DNA of 64,000 nt. Origin: UBA5972 sp964480735. Its GTDB lineage: Bacteria; Pseudomonadota; Alphaproteobacteria; Rhodobacterales; Rhodobacteraceae. Location of the stretch: positions 1 through 64,000 of the forward strand of contig CAYZQS010000003.1 in the NCBI GenBank assembly GCA_964480735.1, read 5' to 3'. This document shows, piece after piece, positions 8,346-17,750 of this stretch. Within the stretch, counting starts at the first letter, position 1, and every line of letters starts with the position of its first letter. The notes beneath the pieces were generated by a model. It was not told the origin of the DNA. It was given only the letters and a program-made list of their open reading frames with translations, and made no database searches. The translations under genes were made by a program, and so were the position numbers.

Positions 8346-9389
8346 TCAGTTCATTTGCAGCCCTTCTTCAAACACGGTATGACACGCGCGCCCGCGGTTT
8401 TTAGAGGCGTACAGCGCCGTGTCGGCGTCATTTGACAGTCGATCAGCCTCCAGTTCCGTATAAAACGTTGAAACCGTTGTGCCGATGCTGGCGCTGATCC
8501 GGCAGATATTTCCGTCAAAATGGATTGGTTCTTCCAGTCGCGCAATGATGCGCGAGGCGACCTTGTTCAGGCGTTTCAGGTCGTCACAGTCTACCAGTAT
8601 AAGCACAAACTCGTCACCGCCGATGCGGGCGACGATGTCATCGCGGCGGGTTTCCTCTACAAATATTTGTGCGGCTTTTTGCAAAACATGATCGCCTGCC
8701 GCGTGCCCGTGGGTGTCGTTGACGGCTTTGAAAAAATCAAGATCAAGGTGCATCAAACCAAACCGCGCCGGACCTTTGGCGGTGATCAGCCGCGTCATCA
8801 GATGATCCAGTGCACGGCGGTTTTTCAGGCCGGTTAGCGTGTCGGTGAATGCCTGTTCTTCGGCGGCGATTTTGGCACCCTGCAGGCGGCTGTTCAGGTT
8901 TTTGCTTTCCCCCAGAATGAGCGCCTGCGCCTCGATCAGATACAGCATTTCAACGGTCGGATCCGAGGCGGCGAAGTCGTTTCCCGTCAGGCTGTACCGT
9001 CGCACAGTGTCGGCAACTGCAATGCCAAGGGACAGATTAAGCAAAAAACCCTGACCTTTGGGAAACGGCACGACCAGACCCTTAAGAAGTGTACGCGGTG
9101 GTATGCGAAACATTGCCTGTACCCGCCTACCGTCTGATGCCAGCAGATCGGCGGTGGTTCGCAGCACTTTTGGGCGTCGAAACTCCAGCAATTCGGTTAG
9201 TCGCTGACCCTGGATCTGCTGGTCCGGCAACAATTTTTGCAACGTCGGTCCAGCCCTTATGATATGTCCCGTCGGACCAACCCAAAGATGCATGGGCATC
9301 AAAATGTCCAGCGTGGTTTTGCCCAGTCTTGGCCCGTTCCGATAGGCCCTTTGGTCCATCACCGGCAAATCTTTTATCGTCAATTTCAT
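8346..9389 (-). CDS. HNOBA-type sensor diguanylate cyclase
   Basis: 347 residues. Residues about 25-155 match the heme-NO-binding-associated (HNOBA) domain: LWVGPTGHIIRAGPTLQKLLP, then LTELLEFRRPK, and the end of the domain LNLSLGIAVADTVRRYSLTGNDFAASDPTVEMLYL. A short coiled coil (about 158-180) links to a GGDEF domain (about 185-345) with the intact active site RIGGDEF and an RRDD inhibitory site five residues before it. It should therefore make c-di-GMP and be product-inhibited. Its ATG overlaps the stop of the H-NOX gene by four bases, the classic arrangement for a sensor and its effector. Confidence 0.88.
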   Translation of the reverse strand: MKLTIKDLPVMDQRAYRNGPRLGKTTLDILMPMHLWVGPTGHIIRAGPTLQKLLPDQQIQGQRLTELLEFRRPKVLRTTADLLASDGRRVQAMFRIPPRTLLKGLVVPFPKGQGFLLNLSLGIAVADTVRRYSLTGNDFAASDPTVEMLYLIEAQALILGESKNLNSRLQGAKIAAEEQAFTDTLTGLKNRRALDHLMTRLITAKGPARFGLMHLDLDFFKAVNDTHGHAAGDHVLQKAAQIFVEETRRDDIVARIGGDEFVLILVDCDDLKRLNKVASRIIARLEEPIHFDGNICRISASIGTTVSTFYTELEADRLSNDADTALYASKNRGRACHTVFEEGLQMN

Positions 9390-9967
9390 GCATGCGCCTG
9401 TAAGGTAAAGGCGCGTCCGGTTGCAAATTTCATGTCCAGCAATTCAATACTGACGTTCATATGGTCACCGGACCTGCCAGTGCGGGTTTCATAATCAAGC
9501 AGCACCAGCGCACCGTAATCATCGGCCATCGCCCGCAAAACCCCGACGGCAACCGCACCAAATCCTGCTTTGTCCCAGACAAATGACATACGGTAGTTGC
9601 CCGGCCCGTTTTCGCGTAATTCCAGTTTTGGAAAATCCAGATCGGGCAGGGCCAGCCGGACGCGGCCCGGCAGATCGTCGATAGAGTGCAGGAATTCCTC
9701 AAAACTTTCGCCGCCAAACCGCAGCAAGCGCCGGATGGCGTTAAGATTGGGATGGGCCACCAGATAGGTGCCCAGATCCTCCATCAATTCGTCATGATCG
9801 CGCACCAGAACCTTGCAAACGGCAGTGATGATCTTATCCGTCAGACGGTCCTCGTACGTCAGCATCGCCTCAAAATTATCAAACCCCAGATCGGCAATTT
9901 GACAGGCCGACTGCCAAACCTCGTCGCCGTAAGAATCCCGGACAAAACACTGGATCGAGCGGTTAAT
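9386..9967 (-). CDS. H-NOX (heme NO-binding, HNOB) fold protein, start lost in assembly gap
   Basis: About 193 residues are readable from the gap edge: NRSIQCFVRDSYGDEVWQ, LGFDNFEAMLTYEDRLTDK, DLGTYLVAHPNLNAIRRLLRFGG, FEEFLHSIDDLPGRVRLALPDLDFP, and a C-terminal beta sheet. This is the H-NOX fold, lacking only about four N-terminal residues. In heme-binding H-NOX proteins the segment reads roughly FLxNLDNLHARV with the proximal histidine. Here the histidine position is proline (DDLPGRV). The YxSxR heme-propionate motif is also not recognisable (FVWDK at that place). It may therefore be heme-free or sense another ligand. It overlaps the cyclase gene by four bases. Confidence 0.85.
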   Translation of the reverse strand: MNRSIQCFVRDSYGDEVWQSACQIADLGFDNFEAMLTYEDRLTDKIITAVCKVLVRDHDELMEDLGTYLVAHPNLNAIRRLLRFGGESFEEFLHSIDDLPGRVRLALPDLDFPKLELRENGPGNYRMSFVWDKAGFGAVAVGVLRAMADDYGALVLLDYETRTGRSGDHMNVSIELLDMKFATGRAFTLQAHA

Positions 9968-10067
9968 NNNNNNNNNNNNNNNNNNNNNNNNNNNNNNNNN
10001 NNNNNNNNNNNNNNNNNNNNNNNNNNNNNNNNNNNNNNNNNNNNNNNNNNNNNNNNNNNNNNNNNNN
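9968..10067. other. assembly gap (100 N)
   Basis: Exactly 100 N, most likely a placeholder of unknown true length. A reading frame runs through it by chance and merges the DUF4153 and H-NOX genes into a false 737-residue protein. The real gap must contain the end of DUF4153, the H-NOX start codon and any promoter between them. Confidence 0.95.
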
Positions 10068-11599
10068 CGTGTGTCGAATTCGCCGAAAACCAACGCGCAT
10101 CCCGCTCTGCCGTCGGGCAGTGGGGTATTACAGGACCCTAATATTTGCACCAGCAATTCAGTTCGCATTCCAGCCAGAACCATATTGGCGGAACCTAAGG
10201 TATCGGGCAACACAGGCAAAACCTCCGCGAGGCTGTCCAACGTTGATTGACGGTCTTCGCTTTGATTCCGATCACGATAATCATATTGAGAATCACCCCG
10301 GTCAAAAGCCGCGATTTTCGCAGCCAGTGCGGCGCTTTCTGCGTGGTCTGTCAACATGCGCAGCCGCTGCAGCGCTGCCAGCCCCGCCTTGCCCCATTCA
10401 TTGCCAAGCTTCCAGACGTCCAGCTGTGCCACTGTTACCCTGCCATCAATGAAGCGCGAGACCTGAGAGGTTGCGGAAATTCTTTCCGCATTTAAAACCG
10501 GAGAAAGCCACAGGCCAGACACCGCGATTATAAGCAAAGCCATAAGGGTGTTTGACGTACGAATGTGCTTGCGCCAATTGGTAGGACTTACAACCGAAAC
10601 GCCGTAACTTGCCGCGTATAAGAACGCCACCAATGCGATCAACGCTCCGGCAAGTCTTGGCGGCGTCCAGCCGTATTGCACCACGCGCAGCCAGATGGCG
10701 TAAAGCGCAATGCCAACAATAACAGGCAGCAGCAATGCCATAATCCGGGCTGAAATCACCATCAGCCGCGACGTGGCGGCGTGTTCATCCGTGCCGTCAA
10801 TGGACGTAGTCACCAGCGTGATTGCCGCCAGCCCCATCCCCAGCATTGTGGCCGCCGCCGAAAGCGAGCCGAACACATCGTCCAATCCGCGAAACGGCAC
10901 CAGCAGGATAAACAATGCGGTCACAACGGTGACCACCGGCAGCAGCAGCCGCAACAAGACCAGCGCCAGCCGTCGCAAGACAGACACCACATTGGCAAGC
11001 TCGACCAGCACCGCAAGTGCCAGGCCCAAAACCAACCCGGACAGCGGCATGGCGATCCAGGGTTCTTCTATAAAGTCGCCCAGATACTTGAACCCAACAA
11101 GGCTGAGTAAAGCGTCGCTGAGAAGCAGAACCAGCCAGAAAACCCCAACAAACCCCCATGCCACCACGGCCCGCACAAAGATCGACCACGCCTGATCAAA
11201 CAGCACATCATAGTCGCGCCAGCCTTTGGTGGCGGTTTCATGGGCCAGAACAAAGGGAATGGGCAGCCAGATCAGCAGGCCAAAGGCCAAAAACGCAAAA
11301 AAATTGTCGGCAAAATCTGAGAAATCAGAAAACCGAAAACTGCTCCAAATCAAAAGCACCGCCGCCGCCAGCGCGATTGCGCCCGCAAAAAGCAAGGCTC
11401 GCGGCAATTCCAGGCGTCCCATCATTAACAGCAACGACCCAAAAAAACCAGCGACCAAAGCCGTGATAAACAACAAGACATGCACGTTGCTGACCAGATC
11501 AGGCAGCCATTCAAACAGGCCCCAAAATGAAATGCCGGCCAAGGCGCCGGTCAGGGCAAAAACGGTTCGCTGACGCAGAATGGGTTCAGAAACAGCCAT
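10068..11599 (-). CDS. DUF4153 polytopic membrane protein, C-terminus in assembly gap
   Basis: About 510 residues are visible before the gap. The first 375 contain around ten hydrophobic helices (FALTGALAGISFWGLFEWLP, VLLFITALVAGFFGSLLLMM, and so on), followed by a soluble segment with ISRFIDGRVTV-like and WKLGNEWGKAGLAAL motifs seen in DUF4153 proteins. These integral membrane proteins are common in Rhodobacteraceae and have no assigned function. The frame continues across the Ns into H-NOX sequence, but the family does not carry that domain, so the join is treated as an artefact. Confidence 0.8.
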
Positions 11600-11700
11600 G
11601 AGTGCCCCTATAACTTTGCCTTGAATCCAAGTCTACCAAACGGCGGTCGCGCATGCCAGCCTGCGCAATTTGGGGCTGGGCATGGGCCTTGAACGACCGC

Positions 11701-13251
11701 CTAAAAATCCGTCGGCGCGCCGCCTTCGCGTTTTCGCCGTTCAATGAACGCCTGCAACTCTTCGCGCCGGTCATCGGCCAGCGGCGGCGGGGTAATCTCG
11801 TTCAAGATAGCCTTGTAAATATTATGCGCACGTTCTGCGGTCCAGGTTCCGCCCGCAAGCTCCCAGGCTTCAAAATTCCGCCAGTCGCTGGCAAAGGGTG
11901 CATAAAACGCCTTTTCATAGCGGTCCTGCGTGTGCTGGATGCCAAAGTAATGCCCGTTGGGGCCGACTTCCTTTATCGCGTCAATCGCGATATCCGCGGG
12001 GTCTGTGGCCACCACGCTGGGCTCCATATAGCGCTGGATCATCTGGATAACCTCGCAGTCCATCACAAATTTTTCCGGGCTGGCGATCAGGCCGCCCTCC
12101 AGCCAGCCAGCCGCGTGATAGATCATGTTGGTGCCCGACTGCACCGCTGACCACAGGGAATTGGACGTTTCCCACATGGCCTGTCCGTCGGGCACGTTGG
12201 CCGCGCACACGCCACTGGCCCGCATGGGCAGGCCGTAAAACCGCGCCATTTGCCCAGTCATCTGAGTGGCCCGCATATATTCCGGTGTGCCAAAGGCCGG
12301 GGCACCCGATTTCATATCAACGTTAGAGGTAAACGTGCCAATCGCCACCGGTGCGCCGGGGTTAACCACCTGCAACAGCGCAATCGCCGCCAGTCCTTCG
12401 GCGATGGACAGCGTTACCGCGCCGGACATGGTAACCGGCGCCATCGCGCCTGCCAGCGTAAACGGGCTGACGATCACCGGCTGGTTGCGCCGCGCGTGAA
12501 TCATGGCACCCTCCAGCATGGGAAAATCGTGCTTGAGCGGTGAGACCGAATTGATGTTGGTGTACATATGTGGTGACGCATCAAATTCTTCGCGGCTCAG
12601 TCCCCCGGCGATGCGCACCATTTCCATCACGTCCTCTACCCGCTCGCGCCCCAGCGAATAGGCGTGCACCACCTTGTCTGTCAGCAGCAGCTTTTCGGAT
12701 ACGCAATCCAGATGGCGCACACTGGCGTGCACGTCAACCGGCTCTACCGGATAACCACCGGCGAAATGGATACAGTTAAAATACTGGGTCAGGCGCATGA
12801 AATTTTTGAAGGTTTCAAAATCCCCCGGGCGTTTGCCGCGCTTTAGATCCCAGGCGTTTGGCGGTGAACTGACGTTGCCAAACAGCATATAATTGCCGCC
12901 GACAGTGATCTGCCTTTGCGGATTGCGCGGCACGATGGTGAACGTCTCAGGCGCATGGCTGATCATTTCAATCAGCCATTCGCGATCCATCCTAACGTTC
13001 GCGCCATCAACCTTGCAGCCGGATTTTTTCAGGATTGCGCAGGCGTCGTCGTTCAAAAATTCGATGCCGATCTCTTCAAGAATATGCATGGCGCCAAGGT
13101 GGATCGCCTGCACACCATCCGCGTTCAGCGGTTCTGTTGGCCGGTCGGTGTTGATTGGCAGTCGCCAGTCCATCTGGTCTATGGCGATCGGGGAGTCCCG
13201 GCGCTTGTTGCCCGCCCGCCCGCCGCTTCTTTGTCGTTTTGCAGATGCCAT
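11701..13251 (-). CDS. trimethylamine methyltransferase (MttB) family protein, non-pyrrolysine
   Basis: 516 residues, a full-length MttB-superfamily TIM barrel. No in-frame UAG is present, so it is one of the many homologues without pyrrolysine, which demethylate quaternary amines such as glycine betaine or proline betaine in characterised cases. Visible family regions: ALGxxILEEIGIEFLNDDA-like N-terminus (residues about 52-65), VGGNYMLFGNVSSPPN, and the C-terminal YHAAGWLEGGLIASPEKFVMDCEVIQM. No corrinoid protein or activase gene is adjacent, so its partner must be elsewhere. Marine roseobacters often carry several such copies for methylated-amine use. Substrate is unassigned. Confidence 0.88.
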   Translation of the reverse strand: MASAKRQRSGGRAGNKRRDSPIAIDQMDWRLPINTDRPTEPLNADGVQAIHLGAMHILEEIGIEFLNDDACAILKKSGCKVDGANVRMDREWLIEMISHAPETFTIVPRNPQRQITVGGNYMLFGNVSSPPNAWDLKRGKRPGDFETFKNFMRLTQYFNCIHFAGGYPVEPVDVHASVRHLDCVSEKLLLTDKVVHAYSLGRERVEDVMEMVRIAGGLSREEFDASPHMYTNINSVSPLKHDFPMLEGAMIHARRNQPVIVSPFTLAGAMAPVTMSGAVTLSIAEGLAAIALLQVVNPGAPVAIGTFTSNVDMKSGAPAFGTPEYMRATQMTGQMARFYGLPMRASGVCAANVPDGQAMWETSNSLWSAVQSGTNMIYHAAGWLEGGLIASPEKFVMDCEVIQMIQRYMEPSVVATDPADIAIDAIKEVGPNGHYFGIQHTQDRYEKAFYAPFASDWRNFEAWELAGGTWTAERAHNIYKAILNEITPPPLADDRREELQAFIERRKREGGAPTDF

Positions 13252-13374
13252 TTTCCATTCCCTGTTTGGGTTAGCAAAGCGGCAGGGAGCCGGGGCAACT
13301 TAGGAAAAAGCGACACAAATGGTCGGTTTTGGTAAATCGCGGCCAAAAATGCCCGGCACCGGCACATCCCGGCA

Positions 13375-14094
13375 CTACGTGGTGCGGGCGAAATTCCAAT
13401 CGGTATCCAAAAGATGCGGTATTTTGCCGATGTCGTTAAGCACAACATCCGCCTTTGGTGCCAGAACCTTCGCCTCCGTCATGCCGGTCAGCACGCCTAT
13501 CGTTCGCATTCCGGCCGCGCGCCCGGCCACAAGATCATGCAGGCTGTCGCCCACCATCGCCACCTGTTGCGCAGGCAATCCAACCGCCGCGCAAAATCCA
13601 TGTTGCATGCCGGGTTCGGGCTTGCCACCGAACCCGCTGTCAGAACCGGCGATAAAGTCAAACATTCCGGCGATGCCCACAGCATTCAGATGCGCTGTGG
13701 CCGGGGCCTCGCCGTCATTGGTGGACAGTCCGATTTTCAGGCCACGATGGCGAAATTCGCGAAGCAATGGTTGCAGGGGCACAGCTTCTATCAGTGGAAC
13801 GTGCGAAGAAGACACAAGGATGTGCTGCAACAAATCCTCAAATTTCCAGTCCGGCAGGTGGGCGGCAATCGCCTTTACCATGTTTTCCGGCGTTTCAGCG
13901 ATGATCATGCTGCCCGGCAAAAAATCCCGCGCGATCAGATCAAACCCCCAGACCTGCGCCAGCCTGTTTGTCAGCGATGCGTCGCCAGCCCCAAGTTCAG
14001 CCAGCAATTGGGCCGTCCAGGACCCCCAGGTGGAGCGAAAATCAAACAGCGTGCCATCCTTGTCAAACAGCAGTCCCTTGATCACAGTATTCAT
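13375..14094 (-). CDS. HAD-superfamily phosphatase, phosphoglycolate-phosphatase-like
   Basis: 239 residues. HAD motif I is LLFDKDGTLFDF (nucleophile and acid/base Asp around 11-13). Motif II is LSTNDGEAP, and motif IV is MVGDSLHDLVAGRAAGM. The alpha-helical cap between motifs I and II places it in subclass IA with Gph-like phosphatases. Hydrolysis of 2-phosphoglycolate or another small phosphate ester is likely but not provable. It is divergent from the MarR gene, and the 108 bp between the two starts contain the duplicated operator described below. Confidence 0.85.
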   Translation of the reverse strand: MNTVIKGLLFDKDGTLFDFRSTWGSWTAQLLAELGAGDASLTNRLAQVWGFDLIARDFLPGSMIIAETPENMVKAIAAHLPDWKFEDLLQHILVSSSHVPLIEAVPLQPLLREFRHRGLKIGLSTNDGEAPATAHLNAVGIAGMFDFIAGSDSGFGGKPEPGMQHGFCAAVGLPAQQVAMVGDSLHDLVAGRAAGMRTIGVLTGMTEAKVLAPKADVVLNDIGKIPHLLDTDWNFARTT

Positions 14095-14162
14095 GTATCC
14101 CCCCGCAACAATTCAATTTTCCACACGATGAAGTCCATATGACACAGGTGCAAGGGTTGATT

Positions 14163-14204
14163 ATAGTTGACAATGACAATTATATAGTTGACAATGACAA
14201 TTAT
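14163..14204. promoter_or_regulatory. tandemly duplicated MarR-type operator
   Basis: A 21-bp unit is repeated exactly twice (14163-14183 and 14184-14204). Each unit contains the palindrome-like core TTGACAATGACAA, symmetrical as TTG-N-CA-N-TG-N-CAA, with AT-rich flanks. It lies directly on the start region of the MarR gene. A TTGACA also looks like a -35 element. The likely reading is autoregulation by the MarR protein and control of the HAD gene or the dehalogenase. Confidence 0.7.
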
Positions 14205-14389
14205 GCGAGATGTATCTGACCGATATTCGTTGCAGGACAGCCTTGGATATCAGATCACGCTGCTGTCCCGCATCAACGAACGCCTGTTTGAACAGCGACT
14301 GGCGCCGCTTGGCCTTACCCGGATCACCTGGTGCGTTTTGCTGGCGGTGCATCAGGAAAAACTGGTTAACCCGTCAGAGATTGCCGCGT
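14203..14389 (+). CDS. MarR-family transcriptional regulator, C-terminus in assembly gap
   Basis: About 62 residues are visible: RYSLQDSLGYQITLLSRINERLFEQRLAPLGLTRITWCVLLAV, the dimerisation helix and first helices of the MarR winged-helix fold, ending in NPSEIAA just before the N run. The recognition helix and wing are in the gap. ATG 14203 is preferred because the protein then starts like relatives, but ATG 14194 and TTG 14188 are in frame and none has a good ribosome site. It lies just upstream of the dehalogenase on the same strand. This suggests control by a phenolic or halogenated aromatic ligand, as is common for MarR proteins next to aromatic genes. Confidence 0.8.
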
Positions 14390-14489
14390 NNNNNNNNNNN
14401 NNNNNNNNNNNNNNNNNNNNNNNNNNNNNNNNNNNNNNNNNNNNNNNNNNNNNNNNNNNNNNNNNNNNNNNNNNNNNNNNNNNNNNNNN
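14390..14489. other. assembly gap (100 N)
   Basis: A placeholder gap. It hides the C-terminal half of MarR (about 85 residues), the intergenic region and the first residues of the dehalogenase, so the real length is probably several hundred bases. An open frame through the Ns produces a false 1021-residue fusion. Confidence 0.95.
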
Positions 14490-17275
14490 GCATCGACGTT
14501 ATTCTGGCAGGTCTGCGCGAAAGCCTTAAGGCCGGGCCAAAGACTTGCACCCATCACACCCATGCCATCGTTTTTCTGTACGAGCATCACCGCGAGCCAA
14601 AACCGCAGGAACCCGGTGCCACGTGGATCACCAATGCGCAAACCCAGCGCGCCTGCCTTCGGGCGGCAGAAACCGTGGTGACACTGGCCAGCTATATCCG
14701 CCTTTTGGGCCGCGAAGCACGTGGTCACAGCGGGGCGGCAAGCGATGTTCATCTGGCGAAACTGGCCGTGACGGCGGGATTGGCAACCATAAAAGACGGA
14801 GCAGCGGTGAATCCGTTTTTGGGAGCAGATTTCGGCATTGGCGTGATCACCACGACCCTTGATCTTGCCCCGGACAAACCGCTGCACGAAAAGGCAAAAC
14901 CGGGACGGGCGTGGCGTTTTGGAATTGGACCGCAGGCCAAAAACGCCCGCAACCGTGATCCTTATCTAAAGCGCAATTACAAAGACGGTGCGCATCCGTT
15001 TGAAACCTTGAAACGCACGGCCAATCCAACCACCTATATTGACGAAATCAACGTTGCCCGCGTGCCAAAGCGGACAAATATGTTCGCCCGATCCCTGTTC
15101 GGTGATTTGGGAAAAACCGTGCAGGACGCCGCCAAAAACGGAAATTATGTCCGCAAATCGGCGGCTGCATTTGCGTTTCGCGGCAGCCTTGCCGCGTTCA
15201 CGCTTATTCAGGACGGCAAGGTTGCCAAAACCAAACACCCGTCCACGTCTGACGCGGCGACCAATGCCGCCAACATCAAAGCCGCCGCCTATTATCTGGG
15301 GTGCGACGCGGTGGGTCTGTCCCGATGCCCGGACTGGGCCTATTACTCGCACGACGCCGCCGGTCAGCCGATCACGCCTTACCACAAAAATGCCATTTCG
15401 ATCATCATCGATCAGGGGCACGAAACGATGGAGGGCGCATCCGGTGACGACTGGATCGCCTGTGCCCAGTCCATGCGGGCCTACCTTAGATTTTCGCTTT
15501 TGGGTGGCGTTCTGGCCAATCACATCCGCAATCTGGGATTTGGTGCCCGCACCCATACGGTTATGGATGACGAAGTGCTGCACCCGCCACTGTTGCTGCT
15601 TGCCGGGCTTGGCGAAGTGTCGCGTATCGGAGAAGTCATCTTAAATCCGTTTTTGGGCCCGCGCCTGAAATCCGGCATTGTCACGACAAATATGCCGGTG
15701 ACACACGATCAACCCATTGATTTTGGCCTGCAACGGTTTTGTGAAGCCTGTAACAAATGCGCCCGCGAATGTCCGTCCGGTGCCATCACCGCCGGGCCAA
15801 AATTGATGTTCAACGGCTATGAGATATGGAAAAGCGACAGCCAGAAATGCACCACTTACCGACTGACCACCAAAGGTGGCGCCATGTGCGGGCGCTGCAT
15901 GAAAACCTGCCCGTGGAACCTTGAAGGATTGTTCGCCGAAAAACCGTTCCGCTGGGCCGCGATGAAAATGCCCGGCGCGGCGCGCGTTTTGGCGAAACTG
16001 GACGACGCATTGGACCACGGCGCGATCAATCCGGTCAAACGCTGGTGGTGGGATCTGGAGATGGTCAACGAAGGCCCTTATGATCCAAGCCCCGAACCGC
16101 TGAACCAGCGCGGGTTGTCCAAGGACCTGAACCTGAAATACGAGGATCAGACGCTGGCGGTCTATCCCGCGCCCTTGGCCACCCCACCGTTTCCCTGGCC
16201 ATTCCCGATGGATCGGGAGGCCGGAATAAAAGCCTATCAAAATATGATACCGGCGCAGGAACATATCGCGCGGCGAAAACAGGGCCAGCCGCCGGAACAT
16301 ATATTTACCGGGGACCAGACAGAAGCTCCGGTCATTCAGGTTGTCGTGTCTTTGGTCAAACGGATGACCAAAGAGGTTACCAAATATGAATTCAAAACTC
16401 TTGACGGTGCGCTGCTGCCAAAAGTGCAGCCGGGGGCGCATATCGACGTGGTGGTGGCACCGGAATTTTTTCGGCAATTTTCGTTGTCAGGTGATCCGGC
16501 GGACCGCAGCAAATACCAAATCGCGGTGCTGCGCGAGGGCCAGGGTCGCGGCGGGTCGCAGTTGATGCACCGCATATTTGAAGAGGGGCGGAAAGTGTTT
16601 ATTTCCAAGCCTTTGAACCATTTTCCACTGTCAGAAGACGCAAGCAAATCGTATCTTATGGGCGGCGGAATTGGCGTGACACCTTTGATTTCAATGGCGC
16701 ACCGTCTGTACCGTTTAAACGCGGATTTTGAGATGCACTATTCCTGTTCAAAAATGGCCAATGCCGGTTTTCTGAAGGATCTGTCAGAAATGCCCTGGTC
16801 AGATCGTGTGCATTTGCATTTTTCGGACAAGGGCAGCCGGGCATTTTTGTCTGACATCCTGCGCTATAAACCCAAAACACACGTTTATACCTGCGGACCC
16901 GAAGCCTATATGCAATCGGTTCTTGACGCCGCAACCGCCAATGGATTTGCCGAGGAAAACCGCCACATGGAGTATTTCAGTGTCCCAGACCTTCCTGAAT
17001 ACCAGAATTTTGATTTCATCCTGAAATTGTCAAAGTCGGGCCGGGAAATAAAGGTTCCTGCCGATAAGTCAGCCACAGACGTATTGATTGCAGCTGGTAT
17101 TCCGGTGGACGTCAAATGTTCCGACGGGCTGTGCGGTGTATGCAAATGCGGCCTGATTTCGGGTGATGTAGAGCACCGGGATTTTGTTTTGTCCAACAGG
17201 CAACGGCAATCCAATGTGATCCTGTGCCAGTCCCGCGCTGCCAAAATGAATGGTGTGATAGAGGTCGATCTTTAG
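14490..17275 (+). CDS. rdhA: self-sufficient reductive dehalogenase fused to FMN/NAD/2Fe-2S reductase, 5' end in gap
   Basis: 928 residues readable. The first ~600 are an RdhA-type corrinoid protein: nitroreductase-like B12 domain (ASDVHLAKLAVTAGLATI, FGIGVITTTLDLA, LGARTHTV-like region, NPFLGPRLKSGIVTT). A two-cluster ferredoxin domain follows, with CEACNKCARECPSG (about 15740-15780) and CGRCMKTCPW (about 15890). The last ~320 residues are a phthalate-dioxygenase-reductase-like module: FRQFSLSGDP (flavin), GGGIGVTPL and TCGPEAYM (NAD), and a plant-type 2Fe-2S site CSDGLCGVCKC with a last Cys in ILCQSRA. No Tat signal or membrane anchor gene rdhB is seen. This matches aerobic, cytoplasmic, catabolic enzymes such as BhbA rather than respiratory RdhA. 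The substrate is probably a halogenated phenol or benzoate, which is inference. Confidence 0.92.
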
Positions 17276-17306
17276 TATACTGCTGTAAGCAATTGGAGAT
17301 TTGGCC

Positions 17307-17750
17307 GTGGAATACACCTGTGAAATCGAAATTGACCTGCCACAAGCCAGAGTTATCGAATTGTTTGACGACGCGGATAATCTGAAAGAATGGCAGGAAG
17401 GATTGGTCAGTTTTACCCACCGCAGCGGCGAGGCAGGCCAGCCCGGCGCCGTGTCCGATCTGGTGTTTCAGATGGGAAAGCGAAAGATTGAAATGGTCGA
17501 GACGATCGAGCGGCGAAATCTGCCAGAAGAATTTACAGCCATTTTTACGGCAAAGGGCGTCTGGAACCGCAACGCGAATTTCTTTGAAGCCAGAGGCGAC
17601 AAAACCATTTGGCTGCAAAAGAACGAGTTTCGATGCACCGGTATCATGATGCGGCTGATGACAGTGCTGATGCCCGGAATGTTCAAAAAGCAGTCATTGA
17701 AATATATGGTCGCCTTTAAAGCATTTGCTGAAGGCGCGCCGCCAAATTAA
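17307..17750 (+). CDS. SRPBCC (START-like) family protein
   Basis: About 147 residues with the helix-grip START-like fold: EYTCEIEIDLPQARVIELFDDADNLKEWQEGLVSF at the N-terminus, beta strands in the middle, and a C-terminal helix ending LKYMVAFKAFAEG. Such proteins bind hydrophobic ligands; no substrate can be named. GTG 17307 is chosen because GGAG at 17295-17298 is eight bases upstream; TTG 17301 would be too close. It lies 30 bp after the dehalogenase on the same strand and may be co-transcribed. Confidence 0.75.
   Translation: MEYTCEIEIDLPQARVIELFDDADNLKEWQEGLVSFTHRSGEAGQPGAVSDLVFQMGKRKIEMVETIERRNLPEEFTAIFTAKGVWNRNANFFEARGDKTIWLQKNEFRCTGIMMRLMTVLMPGMFKKQSLKYMVAFKAFAEGAPPN

Noticed and set aside
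9386..11599. A 737-residue fusion of a membrane protein and an H-NOX domain
   Set aside because: The frame crosses 100 N and the two halves belong to separate families; the start of the H-NOX protein is simply missing in the gap.
11701..13251. A pyrrolysine-containing trimethylamine methyltransferase
   Set aside because: No in-frame UAG occurs in the full-length gene, so it belongs to the non-pyrrolysine branch.
14210..17275. A 1021-residue dehalogenase starting upstream of the gap
   Set aside because: Residues before the gap are the MarR gene read in another frame; the N run makes the join meaningless.
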